Shown here in pieces: positions 1-9,730 of a stretch of DNA of 64,000 nt (within the stretch, counting starts at the first letter, position 1; each line of letters starts with the position of its first letter). This DNA is from Maribacter sp. (lineage in GTDB: Bacteria; Bacteroidota; Bacteroidia; Flavobacteriales; Flavobacteriaceae), in contig JAHENB010000063.1 in the NCBI GenBank assembly GCA_024643345.1, positions 261,013-325,012 on the forward strand. Reading direction: 5' to 3'. Below the pieces are notes generated by a model. That model worked only from the letters and a program-made list of their open reading frames with translations. It was not told the DNA's origin and did no database searches. Position numbers and translations under genes: made by a program.

Positions 1-31
1 GCTTGAAAATGGCGCTATCTCAATCCCGTCA

Positions 32-60
32 TTGGAAATTAAAAAATTCAACTACTTTTG
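32..60 (+). promoter_or_regulatory. Likely Bacteroidota-type promoter of topA
   Basis: TTG at 32-34 is followed after 18 nt by TACTTTTG at 53-60, an exact match to the Bacteroidota -7 consensus TAnnTTTG with an acceptable -33 TTG. Transcription would start about 10 nt before the topA ATG at 79, giving a very short leader. Inferred from pattern only. Confidence 0.5.
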
Positions 61-78
61 TTGCCATAAAATCAATAC

Positions 79-2568
79 ATGGCCAAAAATCTAGTTATTG
101 TAGAATCACCTGCAAAGGCAAAAACGATCGAGAAGTTTTTAGGGAAAGATTATAAGGTTGAATCCAGTTTTGGACACATTGCCGACCTGCCTTCCAAAGA
201 ATTGGGCGTTGATGTTGATAACGGTTTTATGCCCAAGTATATCGTTGACAAAGACAAGCAAGCCCTGGTCAAGAAATTAAAAGAATTGTCCAAGAAGGCG
301 AGCACGATCTGGCTTGCCAGTGATGAAGACAGGGAAGGAGAGGCCATTTCCTGGCATTTGGCGGAAACCTTGGAACTCGATAAGTCGAAGACCAAACGCA
401 TTGTATTTAACTCCATTACCAAATCGGCCATTCAAAAGGCCATTGAAAATCCTCGCGAAATCAATTATAACCTGGTCAATGCGCAACAGGCAAGAAGGGT
501 ATTGGACCGTTTGGTGGGCTATGAGCTATCGCCGGTACTCTGGAAAAAAATTAAACCGGGGTTGTCAGCCGGTAGGGTACAATCGGTTGCGGTTCGCCTT
601 ATCGTTGAACGTGAAAGAGAAATCGAGGCATTTGCACCGGAAGCCTCCTTTAAGGTTTCGGCTGCCTTCACGACCGTCGACGGAAGTGAGTTTATTGCCA
701 AATTGAACAAAGCCTTCCCCACCAAAAGTGAAGCGGAATCCTTTTTGAAAAAGAATCTTGGCGCCGCCTTCAAAGTGGGTGATTTGGATAAAAAACCTGC
801 CAAAAAATCTCCCTCGGCTCCTTTCACTACCTCCACGTTGCAGCAAGAGGCATCCCGAAAACTTTACTTTTCAGTGGGCAGGACCATGCAAGTGGCGCAA
901 CGCCTATATGAAGCCGGTTTGATCACCTATATGAGAACCGACAGTGTCAACCTTTCTGGTGAGGCCATAGCCGCTGCCAAAGAGGCCATCATAGAGAATT
1001 ATGGCAAGGCTTATAGCACGGTAAGAAACTTTAAGGGCAAATCGAAGGGGGCGCAGGAGGCACATGAGGCCATTCGTCCTACGAACATATCGTTGCAAAG
1101 CCCATCTTTGGAGCGAGATCAGTCGAAATTATACGATTTGATATGGAAAAGGGCCATCGCTTCCCAAATGGCAGATGCAGAATTGGAACGTACGCTGGTA
1201 AAGATAAAAACGGATAAACACCAAGAAGAGTTTGTCGCGAATGGGGAGGTCATCAAGTTCGATGGTTTTCTTAAAGTATATATGGAAGGTCAGGACGATG
1301 AGGATTTGGTAGAAGAGCAGGAAGGAATGCTTCCCGCCATGAAGGTGGACGACCCGCTTGCCAATAAGTATATCACCGCGACCGAAAGGTTTTCAAGGCC
1401 CCCCTACCGTTTTACCGAAGCCTCTTTGGTCAAGAAACTCGAAGAATTGGGTATCGGAAGACCTTCTACCTATGCCCCCACCATCTCCACCATACAAAAT
1501 CGGGGATATGTGGAAAAAGGTACGGTTGAAGGTATTGAACGAAAATATGTGCAATTGACCTTGGAAGCCAATGCGCTAAAGGAAAAGGGATTGACCGAAA
1601 TGGTGGGGTCGGATAAAGGAAAAATGGTGCCCACGGATATCGGGATAATCGTCAATGACTTTTTGGTTGAAAATTTTTCAAATATCCTTGATTATAATTT
1701 TACGGCCAGGGTTGAAGAAGAATTCGATGAGATTGCTGAAGGCACCGCAGATTGGCAAAAGGTGATGAATGAATTTTACACAGATTTCCATCCCAAAGTG
1801 CTCGATGTGGAAGAGAACGCAGACCGGGCAAGTGGCGAAAGGGTTTTGGGCCAAGATCCCAAAACTGGACGTCAGGTATCGGTTCGTTTGGGCCGTTTTG
1901 GTCCCATGGTTCAGATAGGGACCGCGGAAGAGGATGACAAGCCTTTGTTTGCGAGCCTTTTGCCTGAACAATCGTTGAACACCATTACCTATGAAGAGGC
2001 CATGGAGCTGTTCACCCTTCCCCGAAAGTTGGGAACCTTTAAAGGTGAGGAAGTTGAGGCCAATGTGGGCCGATTTGGGCCCTATGTGCGCTATGGTAAA
2101 AAGTTTGTTTCCCTGGACAAGGGCGAGAGTGCCTTTGATGTTGATTTTGACAGGGCTATCGAACTTATCGAGAGCAAGGAAAAGGCCGATGCCCCGGTCG
2201 CCACATACGAAAAAAAACCGGTGACAAAAGGAAAAGGCCGATTCGGTCCTTTTATCAAATGGGACGGGATGTTCATCAATGTAGGTAAAAAGTATGATTT
2301 CGACCAATTGTCGCAAGCCGATATTATTGAGTTGATCGAGGATAAAAAACAAAAGGAGGCCGATAAGGTGGTGCAGGACTGGCCCAATGAAGGCATCCGA
2401 ATTGAAAAGGCCCGTTGGGGCAGGCACAACATCTTCAAAGGAAAGATCAAGGTTGAACTGGCAAAAACGGTCGACGTTTCCAAACTAAGCTTGGAGGAGG
2501 CAAAGGCCCTGATCGAAAAGAAAGCCCCTAAAAAGAAAGCTGGATCCAAGTCGAAGGCGAAAAAATAA
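79..2568 (+). CDS. topA: DNA topoisomerase I (type IA)
   Basis: Relaxes negatively supercoiled DNA by transient single-strand cleavage in the nucleoid. The protein (829 aa) opens with the TOPRIM segment (LVIVESPAKAKTIE) and the acidic DEDREGEAI motif near residue 82. The active-site tyrosine is Y284 in ITYMRTDS. The C-terminal third has repeated GRFGP units (near residues 595, 675 and 720), a form of C-terminal repeat that replaces the zinc ribbons of the E. coli enzyme, and a lysine-rich tail. The arginase-like gene follows 24 nt downstream on the same strand, so the two are probably co-transcribed. Length is normal for Bacteroidota TopA. Confidence 0.97.
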   Translation: MAKNLVIVESPAKAKTIEKFLGKDYKVESSFGHIADLPSKELGVDVDNGFMPKYIVDKDKQALVKKLKELSKKASTIWLASDEDREGEAISWHLAETLELDKSKTKRIVFNSITKSAIQKAIENPREINYNLVNAQQARRVLDRLVGYELSPVLWKKIKPGLSAGRVQSVAVRLIVEREREIEAFAPEASFKVSAAFTTVDGSEFIAKLNKAFPTKSEAESFLKKNLGAAFKVGDLDKKPAKKSPSAPFTTSTLQQEASRKLYFSVGRTMQVAQRLYEAGLITYMRTDSVNLSGEAIAAAKEAIIENYGKAYSTVRNFKGKSKGAQEAHEAIRPTNISLQSPSLERDQSKLYDLIWKRAIASQMADAELERTLVKIKTDKHQEEFVANGEVIKFDGFLKVYMEGQDDEDLVEEQEGMLPAMKVDDPLANKYITATERFSRPPYRFTEASLVKKLEELGIGRPSTYAPTISTIQNRGYVEKGTVEGIERKYVQLTLEANALKEKGLTEMVGSDKGKMVPTDIGIIVNDFLVENFSNILDYNFTARVEEEFDEIAEGTADWQKVMNEFYTDFHPKVLDVEENADRASGERVLGQDPKTGRQVSVRLGRFGPMVQIGTAEEDDKPLFASLLPEQSLNTITYEEAMELFTLPRKLGTFKGEEVEANVGRFGPYVRYGKKFVSLDKGESAFDVDFDRAIELIESKEKADAPVATYEKKPVTKGKGRFGPFIKWDGMFINVGKKYDFDQLSQADIIELIEDKKQKEADKVVQDWPNEGIRIEKARWGRHNIFKGKIKVELAKTVDVSKLSLEEAKALIEKKAPKKKAGSKSKAKK

Positions 2569-2592
2569 CTCCAACATACAAGCAATAAATCC

Positions 2593-3750
2593 ATGGCATT
2601 CGATTTTTTGGTCCCTGTAGAGGATAAGGTGCTGGCCCATTGCGAACTGCTTCCGCCCCAGGCACTTGGGAGAAACATCTATATGCATACCGCCCGTAAG
2701 GGCTTGCCGGTACTGGCCAATGCTTCCGTCGCCCTGTTGGGGGTTAGGGAATCGAGGAATGCCTTTGAGAAAAAACCTGAAAAGTTGGATGTTACCGCCA
2801 TCCGCATGCAACTTTATAAGTTGATGCTGGGAAATTGGAGCACCAACATCATAGATATGGGCGATATCGAAGAAGGGGAATCCGTGGCCGATACCTACTT
2901 TGTGGTAAAGGAGATCGTCGCCGGATTGTTGGAGGAAAAGGTGATTCCCATAATCATAGGAGCCACCCAAGACATTACCTATCCCGTGTACAGGGCTTTT
3001 GATGGAATCCACGACATGATCAATATCGTGGCCATTGACAGCCGCTTCGATTTTGGAATGGATGATGAACTGATATCTTCCCATTCTTATATGAGCAAGA
3101 TCATCACGGAGAAGCCCAACAATCTTTTTAACTTTTCAAATTTAGGGTTCCAGAGCTATTACAATGCACAGGAAGAGAAAGATCTGATGGAGCGCCTTTT
3201 CTTTGATGCCTATCGATTGGGCGAAGTGGCCAATGATCTGTCATTGGCAGAACCCGTGCTCCGAAATGCACATTTGGTTAGCCTTGATGCCCGGGCGATC
3301 AAGGCAAGCGAAGTGGGCCTTTCCCAAAATTTTTCACCGAATGGTTTTGACGGGAGGGAAATCTGTGCCATTGCCCGATATGCGGGCATCAGCGAAAAGG
3401 TGGTCGCTTTCGGCCTCTATGAAATGGAAAATACGGGTCAGTGCTGTCAATTGATGGCCCAGATCATATGGTATTTTATAGAAGGTTTAAATTACAGGCT
3501 CTTGGAGCGCCCAAGTTCCGAAAACCCAGATTTTACCAAGTATACCGTGCCCACCGACACAGAACTGTTGATTTTCTACAAAAGCCATCTTACCGAGAGA
3601 TGGTGGGTTGAGGTGCCTTCAATAATATCTTCACATAATAAACCCAATTCACCTGCGTTATTACCCTGCACCGAAAAGGACTATCTGGACGCTTGCGACC
3701 AGCACATTCCGGAGCGGTGGTTCAAAGCCTTTAAGAAAGGATTTAATTGA
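2593..3750 (+). CDS. Arginase/formimidoylglutamase-fold protein with altered metal ligands
   Basis: The 385-aa protein has the overall layout of the ureohydrolase (arginase, agmatinase, formiminoglutamase) family, but the family's manganese-binding motifs are changed. Where GGDHS is expected there is GATQD (residues 123-127). Where DAHxD is expected there is DSRFD (149-153), with the histidine lost. Where DxDxxDP is expected there is DARAIK starting at D232. It may therefore be an inactive or repurposed enzyme, even though such proteins tend to be named formimidoylglutamase. It lies between topA and gldK and has no histidine-degradation neighbours. Any link to gliding or secretion is inference from position. 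Confidence 0.75.
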   Translation: MAFDFLVPVEDKVLAHCELLPPQALGRNIYMHTARKGLPVLANASVALLGVRESRNAFEKKPEKLDVTAIRMQLYKLMLGNWSTNIIDMGDIEEGESVADTYFVVKEIVAGLLEEKVIPIIIGATQDITYPVYRAFDGIHDMINIVAIDSRFDFGMDDELISSHSYMSKIITEKPNNLFNFSNLGFQSYYNAQEEKDLMERLFFDAYRLGEVANDLSLAEPVLRNAHLVSLDARAIKASEVGLSQNFSPNGFDGREICAIARYAGISEKVVAFGLYEMENTGQCCQLMAQIIWYFIEGLNYRLLERPSSENPDFTKYTVPTDTELLIFYKSHLTERWWVEVPSIISSHNKPNSPALLPCTEKDYLDACDQHIPERWFKAFKKGFN

Positions 3751-3871
3751 CCGATTTTTTTTAAGGATAATTGCTTTGAATACAATAATTTGCTCAAAAC
3801 GTAGTTTTAGAGTGTAGAATAAAATAATTGTCTTTGCAGTTAATAACCAGAATCGAAATTTAACCTAAAGT

Positions 3872-5242
3872 ATGAAGAAGCTATTGTTATCATCTATAGC
3901 ATTTGTTTTTTTGCTCAGTAGTTGTGGGTCTAAAACAAAGGGAGAGCTAGTAGGGGCCCAAGGTAAAAAGTGGTACCCGGAAAAACCATATGGAATGGAA
4001 CTCATCCCAAGGGGAGCTTTCATCATGGGTAAATCTGAGGAAGACCAGGCACAAGTGCTCAATGCCCCTACCAAAACAGTCACCGTACGATCATTTTATA
4101 TGGACGATACGGAAATCACCAATAGTGAATACCGACAATTTGTGGAATGGGTTAGGGATTCCATCGCAAGGACCCGATTGGCCGATTTGGCCGACCAGCT
4201 CGGATTGGGACCGGATGATGGCGGTATCGGGGAATATGCCTTTAAGGATGCCGATACGACCAAAGCAACGGCCTACGACAAATATATGATGGACAACTAC
4301 GCCGGAATGGGGGATAACTTCAATGAGGGAAGGGCCCTGAACACCGACGAAGAATTGGTTTGGGACACTTCCGAATATCCCGACGAATATTACACCGAAG
4401 TAATGGATTCCTTGTATATTCCTGAAGCGGAATCATACAATGGCCAGCGCATCATCGATGTCACCAAGTTAAAATACAAATATAGCTGGATGGATATAGA
4501 AGCTGCAGCACGTTCTAAAACGGGCCGCAGAAGGGACTTTGTCCGTCAAGAGGAATTGGAAATATATCCCGATACCACCGTTTGGATCCGCGATTTTGAA
4601 TATTCCTACAACGAGCCCATGCACAACGATTATTTCTGGCACGATGCCTATAGCGAATATCCCGTAGTCGGAGTGAATTGGAAACAGGCCAAAGCTTTTT
4701 GCAATTGGAGGACCAAATTCAAGAACGATGATCAGAAACAAAGAGGAAAACAATTCGTAAACCAATTCCGTTTGCCTACCGAAGCAGAATGGGAGTATGC
4801 CGCAAGGGGAGGTATCGAAGGAGGTACTTATCCATGGGGTGGCCCGTATGTGATCAGTGATACGGGTTGCTTTATGGCCAACTTTAAACCCCAACGGGGC
4901 GATTACGCGGCAGATTCGGCCCTGTATACCGTGGAGGCCAAATCGTACGAGCCCAATGATTTTAATCTATATAACATGGCAGGAAACGTTTCGGAGTGGA
5001 CGAACTCAAGCTATGATCCAAGTGCCTACGATTATGTTTCCACAATGAACCCCAATGGCGGGGACGGTAATAACAAAAGAAAGGTCATCCGTGGGGGTTC
5101 TTGGAAAGATGTCGCATACTTCCTTCAGGTGAGCACCAGGGATTATGAATATGCCGATTCGGCCAGAAGTTATGTTGGGTTCAGAACCGTACAGGACTAT
5201 ATGGGAGAGGAAGATTCGACCAAAGGCGGAAGAGGACTATAA
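3872..5242 (+). CDS. gldK: Gliding motility lipoprotein GldK, type IX secretion ring component
   Basis: GldK forms, with GldN, the outer-membrane-associated periplasmic ring of the type IX secretion system and gliding motor. The 456-aa protein begins with a lipoprotein signal peptide (lipobox LSSC, Cys near residue 18). It then has a formylglycine-generating-enzyme (SUMF1) fold, seen in RLPTEAEWEYAARGG, NMAGNVSEWT and the C-terminal RGGSW and VGFRT motifs. GldK homologues share this fold without being sulfatase-modifying enzymes. The gene heads gldKLMN; the 121-nt gap upstream and 98-nt gap to gldL leave room for regulation. Identification is strengthened by the intact gldKLMN order. Confidence 0.95.
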   Translation: MKKLLLSSIAFVFLLSSCGSKTKGELVGAQGKKWYPEKPYGMELIPRGAFIMGKSEEDQAQVLNAPTKTVTVRSFYMDDTEITNSEYRQFVEWVRDSIARTRLADLADQLGLGPDDGGIGEYAFKDADTTKATAYDKYMMDNYAGMGDNFNEGRALNTDEELVWDTSEYPDEYYTEVMDSLYIPEAESYNGQRIIDVTKLKYKYSWMDIEAAARSKTGRRRDFVRQEELEIYPDTTVWIRDFEYSYNEPMHNDYFWHDAYSEYPVVGVNWKQAKAFCNWRTKFKNDDQKQRGKQFVNQFRLPTEAEWEYAARGGIEGGTYPWGGPYVISDTGCFMANFKPQRGDYAADSALYTVEAKSYEPNDFNLYNMAGNVSEWTNSSYDPSAYDYVSTMNPNGGDGNNKRKVIRGGSWKDVAYFLQVSTRDYEYADSARSYVGFRTVQDYMGEEDSTKGGRGL

Positions 5243-5340
5243 TCCGAAATAAATTTTAAGACCAAAGATCTAAATACCAATATTAAACGTTAAACCAAAT
5301 ACTTATTATTAATCATCAAATTCAAATTAAAACTTAAATT

Positions 5341-5991
5341 ATGGCACAGTCAAAATCAACAAAAAAACTATTTAACATGGCCTATGGCCTTGGCGCATCG
5401 GTGGTAATTATTGGTGCATTGTTCAAGATTCTTCACTGGGAGTTCGGACCCCTCACAGGTGGTTTACTATTAGCGATAGGGCTTATTACCGAAGCGCTTA
5501 TTTTTGCGATCAGTGCGTTCGAACCAGTAGACGATGAATACGATTGGTCTTTGGTATATCCGGAATTGGCCGGTGGAATGATTGGCGGAAAAGACGCCGA
5601 AAGAGAGTCCATCAAAGAGGCGGAGACCTCCTTGTCCAAAAAATTGGACGACCTATTGAAAGAAGCCGGTGTAGATGCCAACCTGATGGAAAGTTTAGGT
5701 TCAAGTATCAAAAATTTTGAAGGTGCCGCCAAAGGAATCGCCCCTACCATCGATGCCATGGAGTCCACCAAAAAATATTCTGACGAAATGGTTCAGGCCG
5801 CCGCCCAAATGGAGTCTTTGAACAGCTTGTACAAAGTTCAACTGGAAAGCGCTAGCAGACAAGCCTCTGTGAACGAAGAAGTAGTTCAAAACGCAAGTGC
5901 ACTTAAAGACCAAATGGAATCGTTGGCTACCAACCTATCGTCCTTGAATGGCGTTTACGGTGGCATGCTTTCTGCAATGAGCAGAAACTAA
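5341..5991 (+). CDS. gldL: Gliding motility protein GldL, inner-membrane motor subunit
   Basis: GldL is the inner-membrane partner of GldM; in the known system the GldLM complex uses the proton motive force to power type IX secretion and gliding. The 216-aa protein shows two transmembrane helices near residues 11-31 and 37-59, followed by a long cytoplasmic, helix-rich tail with many Ala, Glu, Lys and Ser residues. The second helix contains a glutamate (LITEAL), the sort of membrane carboxylate expected for proton coupling. Size and position between gldK and gldM match the Flavobacterium system. Confidence 0.95.
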   Translation: MAQSKSTKKLFNMAYGLGASVVIIGALFKILHWEFGPLTGGLLLAIGLITEALIFAISAFEPVDDEYDWSLVYPELAGGMIGGKDAERESIKEAETSLSKKLDDLLKEAGVDANLMESLGSSIKNFEGAAKGIAPTIDAMESTKKYSDEMVQAAAQMESLNSLYKVQLESASRQASVNEEVVQNASALKDQMESLATNLSSLNGVYGGMLSAMSRN

Positions 5992-6040
5992 TTAGTAAAA
6001 ACCCAAATCAATTTAACAAACTAAAAACTAATTAGAAAAC

Positions 6041-7609
6041 ATGGCATCAGGAAAAGCAACACCACGTCAGAAGATGATCAATCTTATGTATTTGATCTTC
6101 ATCGCAATGCTGGCGTTAAACATGAGCAAGGAAGTACTTGCAGCTTTCGGAATTATGAACGAAAAGCTCGAGACCTCCAATATAAAGACCACGGAAAGCA
6201 ACTTGGCTTTCTTGAGCGGTCTTGAGACCAAAGCATCTGAAAATGCCGAGAAATTCGGTCCCCTATATCAGGATGCACAGAAGATAAAGGAATTATCACA
6301 GGAATATTTCAATTATTTGGAAGGGATTAAAAAAGGATTGATGGCAGATGTCGAAGATCCAAAGGATTACCAGGTAATGGACAAGGCCGATTATTTAGAC
6401 GGCATGTTCTTCCAAGGTGACAACCTTACCCCTGAAGGCAAGGAGTTCTTGAAAAGGATCAATGATTATCGAACCCAGGTATTGAATATTCTGCCCGCGA
6501 ACATGACCGAGGTTAAGGCTAGCGTAGAATCCCGTTTTCAAACCGGCGATGCGCAAGGAAAGGTCGAAAACCGCAGTGGTGATAAGATCGACTGGCTTAA
6601 CTATCATTATGAAGGATTTCCCCAGGTAGCTTCTTTGACCAAACTGACCGCCTTACAGGCCGATATTAAGGCAACTGAAGAAGACGCCTTGAAATCTATG
6701 CTACAAGGTCAATTGAGCAGCGAAGTGGCCATGACCAACTATACCACCTTATTGGAACAGGAAAAATCGGCCTTTTATTCGGGAGAGAAGTTTTCCGGTG
6801 CCATTGTGTTGGGCCGTAAGGATGCGACCACAAGGCCTAATGAAGTGAATTTGACTTTGGACGGCAGGAAGTTGAGCGAAGGTGCCGACTATGAGATCAA
6901 GGATGGCCAAGTAAAGCTTTTGGTAGGGGCAGGTGCCCCCGGCGATCATAAGATCCAAGGTAGCTTGGTCTTCATGCAAGATGGTGAGCGCACCGAAGTG
7001 CCTGTATCCTCAACGTTTGCGACCATTTCTAAGCCTAATGCAGCCTTGATAGCCGCGGATAAGATGAACGTGGTATATCGCGGTGTGGCTAACCCTATGT
7101 CGATTTCGATTCCCGGAATACCAAACAATAAGGTATCTGCTTCGGCTCCAGGTTTGAAATCGGTAAGTGGAAGCCAATACGTCATGAATCCCGGTTCTGG
7201 TAGAACCGTTACCATTACGGCTTCGGGTAAATTGCCCGATGGCCAGACCGTATCGTCCAAATCAGAGTTCAGGATCAAGGATATTCCACGACCTGAAGGT
7301 TCTGTGAGCAAGCAGACCGGCAGTCTTAAAATGCCTAGAGGTAATGTTGAAATAGCCACCATCGGTGCTGTTTTGGAAGACTTTGATTTTGATTTGAACC
7401 TTGCGGTTAGCGGATTCAAGTTCAAGGTGCCTGGTCAACCAACCGTAGCGGTAAATGGCAACAAATTGGATGCAAGGGCCATATCTGCCTTAAAAAGGGC
7501 CAGCAGGGGCGATGCCGTTCAGATTTTTGATATAGAAGGTTATATTACCAATAACAAGAGCTATAAATTAAAGAAGGTTTCTCCCGTAATCGTGGAGATT
7601 ACCAACTAG
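6041..7609 (+). CDS. gldM: Gliding motility protein GldM, periplasm-spanning motor shaft
   Basis: GldM is anchored in the inner membrane and spans the periplasm as a dimer, linking the GldL motor to the GldK/GldN ring. The 522-aa protein has one N-terminal membrane helix (MINLMYLIFIAMLALNMS, about residues 10-28) and then a long periplasmic part. That part begins helical (about 30-220) and continues as beta-rich domains, consistent with the D1-D4 layout of known GldM. It starts 49 nt after gldL and is followed 22 nt later by gldN. Length is typical for the family. Confidence 0.95.
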   Translation: MASGKATPRQKMINLMYLIFIAMLALNMSKEVLAAFGIMNEKLETSNIKTTESNLAFLSGLETKASENAEKFGPLYQDAQKIKELSQEYFNYLEGIKKGLMADVEDPKDYQVMDKADYLDGMFFQGDNLTPEGKEFLKRINDYRTQVLNILPANMTEVKASVESRFQTGDAQGKVENRSGDKIDWLNYHYEGFPQVASLTKLTALQADIKATEEDALKSMLQGQLSSEVAMTNYTTLLEQEKSAFYSGEKFSGAIVLGRKDATTRPNEVNLTLDGRKLSEGADYEIKDGQVKLLVGAGAPGDHKIQGSLVFMQDGERTEVPVSSTFATISKPNAALIAADKMNVVYRGVANPMSISIPGIPNNKVSASAPGLKSVSGSQYVMNPGSGRTVTITASGKLPDGQTVSSKSEFRIKDIPRPEGSVSKQTGSLKMPRGNVEIATIGAVLEDFDFDLNLAVSGFKFKVPGQPTVAVNGNKLDARAISALKRASRGDAVQIFDIEGYITNNKSYKLKKVSPVIVEITN

Positions 7610-7631
7610 TAACGCTTATAAATTTTAACAG

Positions 7632-8534
7632 ATGAATTGGAAGAATGTTTTGTTGATCGGAGCGGTAACCCTATTGCCGGTTTCCTTAATGGCCCAAGCG
7701 AACATCTTGAACGCAAAGAAGCCACAAGAGATTGGCATTAAGACCGAAGCCCAAAAAGCTTTGGACAATGACGCCCCTCTTGAGTACGGATATGTTGACG
7801 ATAGGGACATCCTTTGGTCCAAGACCATTTGGGAAGTGATCGACCTTGATGAAAGGGTAAACTTTCCATTGTATTATCCTACCGATACTATTGATATTGG
7901 TTCCGACAGAAGGTCGTTGTACGATGTTTTGTTGAAGAATATCAAAAATGGCAAATTGGAGGATGTATATGTTGATTCGTATTTCACTGAGAAGCGCGTT
8001 TTCAGTGATTTGGCGGCTACCTTGAAGAAAAGGGATACGACCGATTATGGTTACGAGCAGATCAATGCGGGGGAAGAACTTTCCGCGGAATATGTGATCG
8101 AAAGGGAACTCACCGCGGCCGATATCGAAGAGTACCGAATCAAAGGGATCTGGTATTTCGATAAGCGCCAAGGGGAGTTGAAATACAGATTGCTGGGGAT
8201 TGCCCCTGTTGCTCCGGACGTTAACTTCATCGACGATGAATCGATGGATCCCCAAGATTCAAAGGTAGAGCTGTTTTGGGTCTGGTACCCATCTGCGAGG
8301 CAAATTTTGCACGATGCGAAGGTATTCAACCAACGCAATTCGGCACAGCCCATCTCCTTTGATATGCTGCTGAACTCTAGAAGGTTCAACGGGGTCATCT
8401 ATAGGGAAGATAATGTGCACGGAGATCGTGAGGTAACCGATTATATCGCCGATAATGCTTTGTTCCAATTGCTGGAGTCCAAAAGAATCAAAGAGGTCAT
8501 CAGGGATAGGGAGCAGGATATGTGGGCCTATTGA
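7632..8534 (+). CDS. gldN: Gliding motility protein GldN, type IX secretion ring component
   Basis: GldN is the periplasmic partner of lipoprotein GldK in the type IX secretion ring. The 300-aa product has a cleavable signal peptide (LLIGAVTLLPVSLMAQA). The mature protein is rich in acidic and aromatic residues and has the family-like stretches DRDILWSKTIWEVIDLDERVN and SKVELFWVWYPSARQIL. It is the last gene of gldKLMN and is followed by a strong terminator hairpin about 35 nt downstream. Confidence 0.95.
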   Translation: MNWKNVLLIGAVTLLPVSLMAQANILNAKKPQEIGIKTEAQKALDNDAPLEYGYVDDRDILWSKTIWEVIDLDERVNFPLYYPTDTIDIGSDRRSLYDVLLKNIKNGKLEDVYVDSYFTEKRVFSDLAATLKKRDTTDYGYEQINAGEELSAEYVIERELTAADIEEYRIKGIWYFDKRQGELKYRLLGIAPVAPDVNFIDDESMDPQDSKVELFWVWYPSARQILHDAKVFNQRNSAQPISFDMLLNSRRFNGVIYREDNVHGDREVTDYIADNALFQLLESKRIKEVIRDREQDMWAY

Positions 8535-8567
8535 TCAAAAGTGAATTCCAATTCAATATAACTTTAA

Positions 8568-8598
8568 AGTCCCGATGGTCACATCGGGGCTTTTTTTT
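8568..8598 (+). terminator. Rho-independent terminator of gldKLMN
   Basis: A 10-bp stem (AGTCCCGATG pairing with CATCGGGGCT, one G-T wobble) with a short loop is followed by eight Ts at 8591-8598. It lies 34 nt after the gldN stop and before the FAD oxidoreductase gene, so it closes the gld operon. Confidence 0.85.
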
Positions 8599-8641
8599 GT
8601 GACATGCCCTATGTCAATCGTGCTTTCCCTACCTTTAAACC

Positions 8642-9730
8642 ATGGTAGATTATCTCGTGGTAGGATTGGGCTTGGCCGGGATTTCCTTTTGTGAAACCTT
8701 GGAAAGGAACAACAAGTCCTTTAGGGCCATCAGCGATGGTTCACAAATGTCTTCGGCAGTGGCGGGGGGGCTTTACAATCCCTTAATGCTAAAGCGCTTT
8801 ACCTTGGCATGGAACGCCATGGAGCAGCTCGATTTGGCATTGCCATTTTACCAAGACTTGGAAAGGAAGTTGGGTTTGCGATTGAACCACGAACTGCCCA
8901 TCTTAAGACGGTTTTCATCAGTGGAAGAACAGAACCTCTGGTTCGAGGCCTTCGATAAGGAAGGATTGAAGCCATATGTATCGCCCACGATTCGCCCCGA
9001 TTCCTACAATCCAAATATTGATGCACCCTTTGGTTATGGAGAAGTACTCCAGACCGGGCGTGTTGATGTTCAAGGGATGCTTGCCGCCTATAAAGGTTAC
9101 TTGCGACAAAAAGGGGCATTGACCTTTGAAACCTTTGATCATGATATCCTTGAAATAAAGGATGACCACATCACCTATAAATCGGTTAAGGCAAAACATC
9201 TTGTTTTTGCCGAAGGGTATGGGTTGAGCATGAACCCATACTTTCGATATTTGCCGCTGACAGGCACCAAAGGGGAATATCTCATCATTGAGGCTCCCGA
9301 ACTAAAGGAATTCAACGCCATCAAGGCCGCCGTATTCATTATTCCCATGGGAAACGACCGCTATAGGGTCGGGGCGACCTACAAATGGAAAGATAAGACC
9401 AACAGCCCAACAGAGGCATCCAAAGCGGAACTTATTGAACGATTGAACCAAGTTCTTAAATGTGGGTACAGCATTATGGGGCAGGAGGCAGGTATTCGGC
9501 CAACGGTTACCGATAGAAGGCCATTGGTGGGAAGGCATCCGATTTATGCCAATCTTTATGTTTTGAACGGATTCGGTTCCAGGGGGGTAATGATAGCACC
9601 TTCAGCCTCGGAACAATTGTTCGACCTGGTCGAAGGCAATCGGTCACCACAACCGGAAATGGACATCGCAAGGTTTACTAAGAAGTACTTTTCGGACGGG
9701 TCTTCGCCTGTTGGGGGTCGTAATGGATAA
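8642..9730 (+). CDS. FAD-dependent oxidoreductase, DAO (glycine/D-amino-acid oxidase) family
   Basis: Predicted cytoplasmic flavoenzyme of 362 aa. The N-terminus holds the dinucleotide-binding GxGxxG motif (VGLGLAGIS, residues 6-14). A typical DAO-family C-terminal segment (IRPTVTDRRPLVG, then NGFGSRGVMIAPS) would close the FAD site. There is no signal peptide. The substrate cannot be told from sequence; oxidation of an amino acid or secondary amine is the family norm. The gene stands alone after the gld terminator and its 3' end overlaps the convergent DUF983 gene by 53 bp. Confidence 0.8.
   Translation: MVDYLVVGLGLAGISFCETLERNNKSFRAISDGSQMSSAVAGGLYNPLMLKRFTLAWNAMEQLDLALPFYQDLERKLGLRLNHELPILRRFSSVEEQNLWFEAFDKEGLKPYVSPTIRPDSYNPNIDAPFGYGEVLQTGRVDVQGMLAAYKGYLRQKGALTFETFDHDILEIKDDHITYKSVKAKHLVFAEGYGLSMNPYFRYLPLTGTKGEYLIIEAPELKEFNAIKAAVFIIPMGNDRYRVGATYKWKDKTNSPTEASKAELIERLNQVLKCGYSIMGQEAGIRPTVTDRRPLVGRHPIYANLYVLNGFGSRGVMIAPSASEQLFDLVEGNRSPQPEMDIARFTKKYFSDGSSPVGGRNG

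Noticed and set aside
1678-2427. Long antisense frame of 249 codons within topA
   Set aside because: topA coding is unambiguous on the other strand; the frame is a codon-bias shadow.
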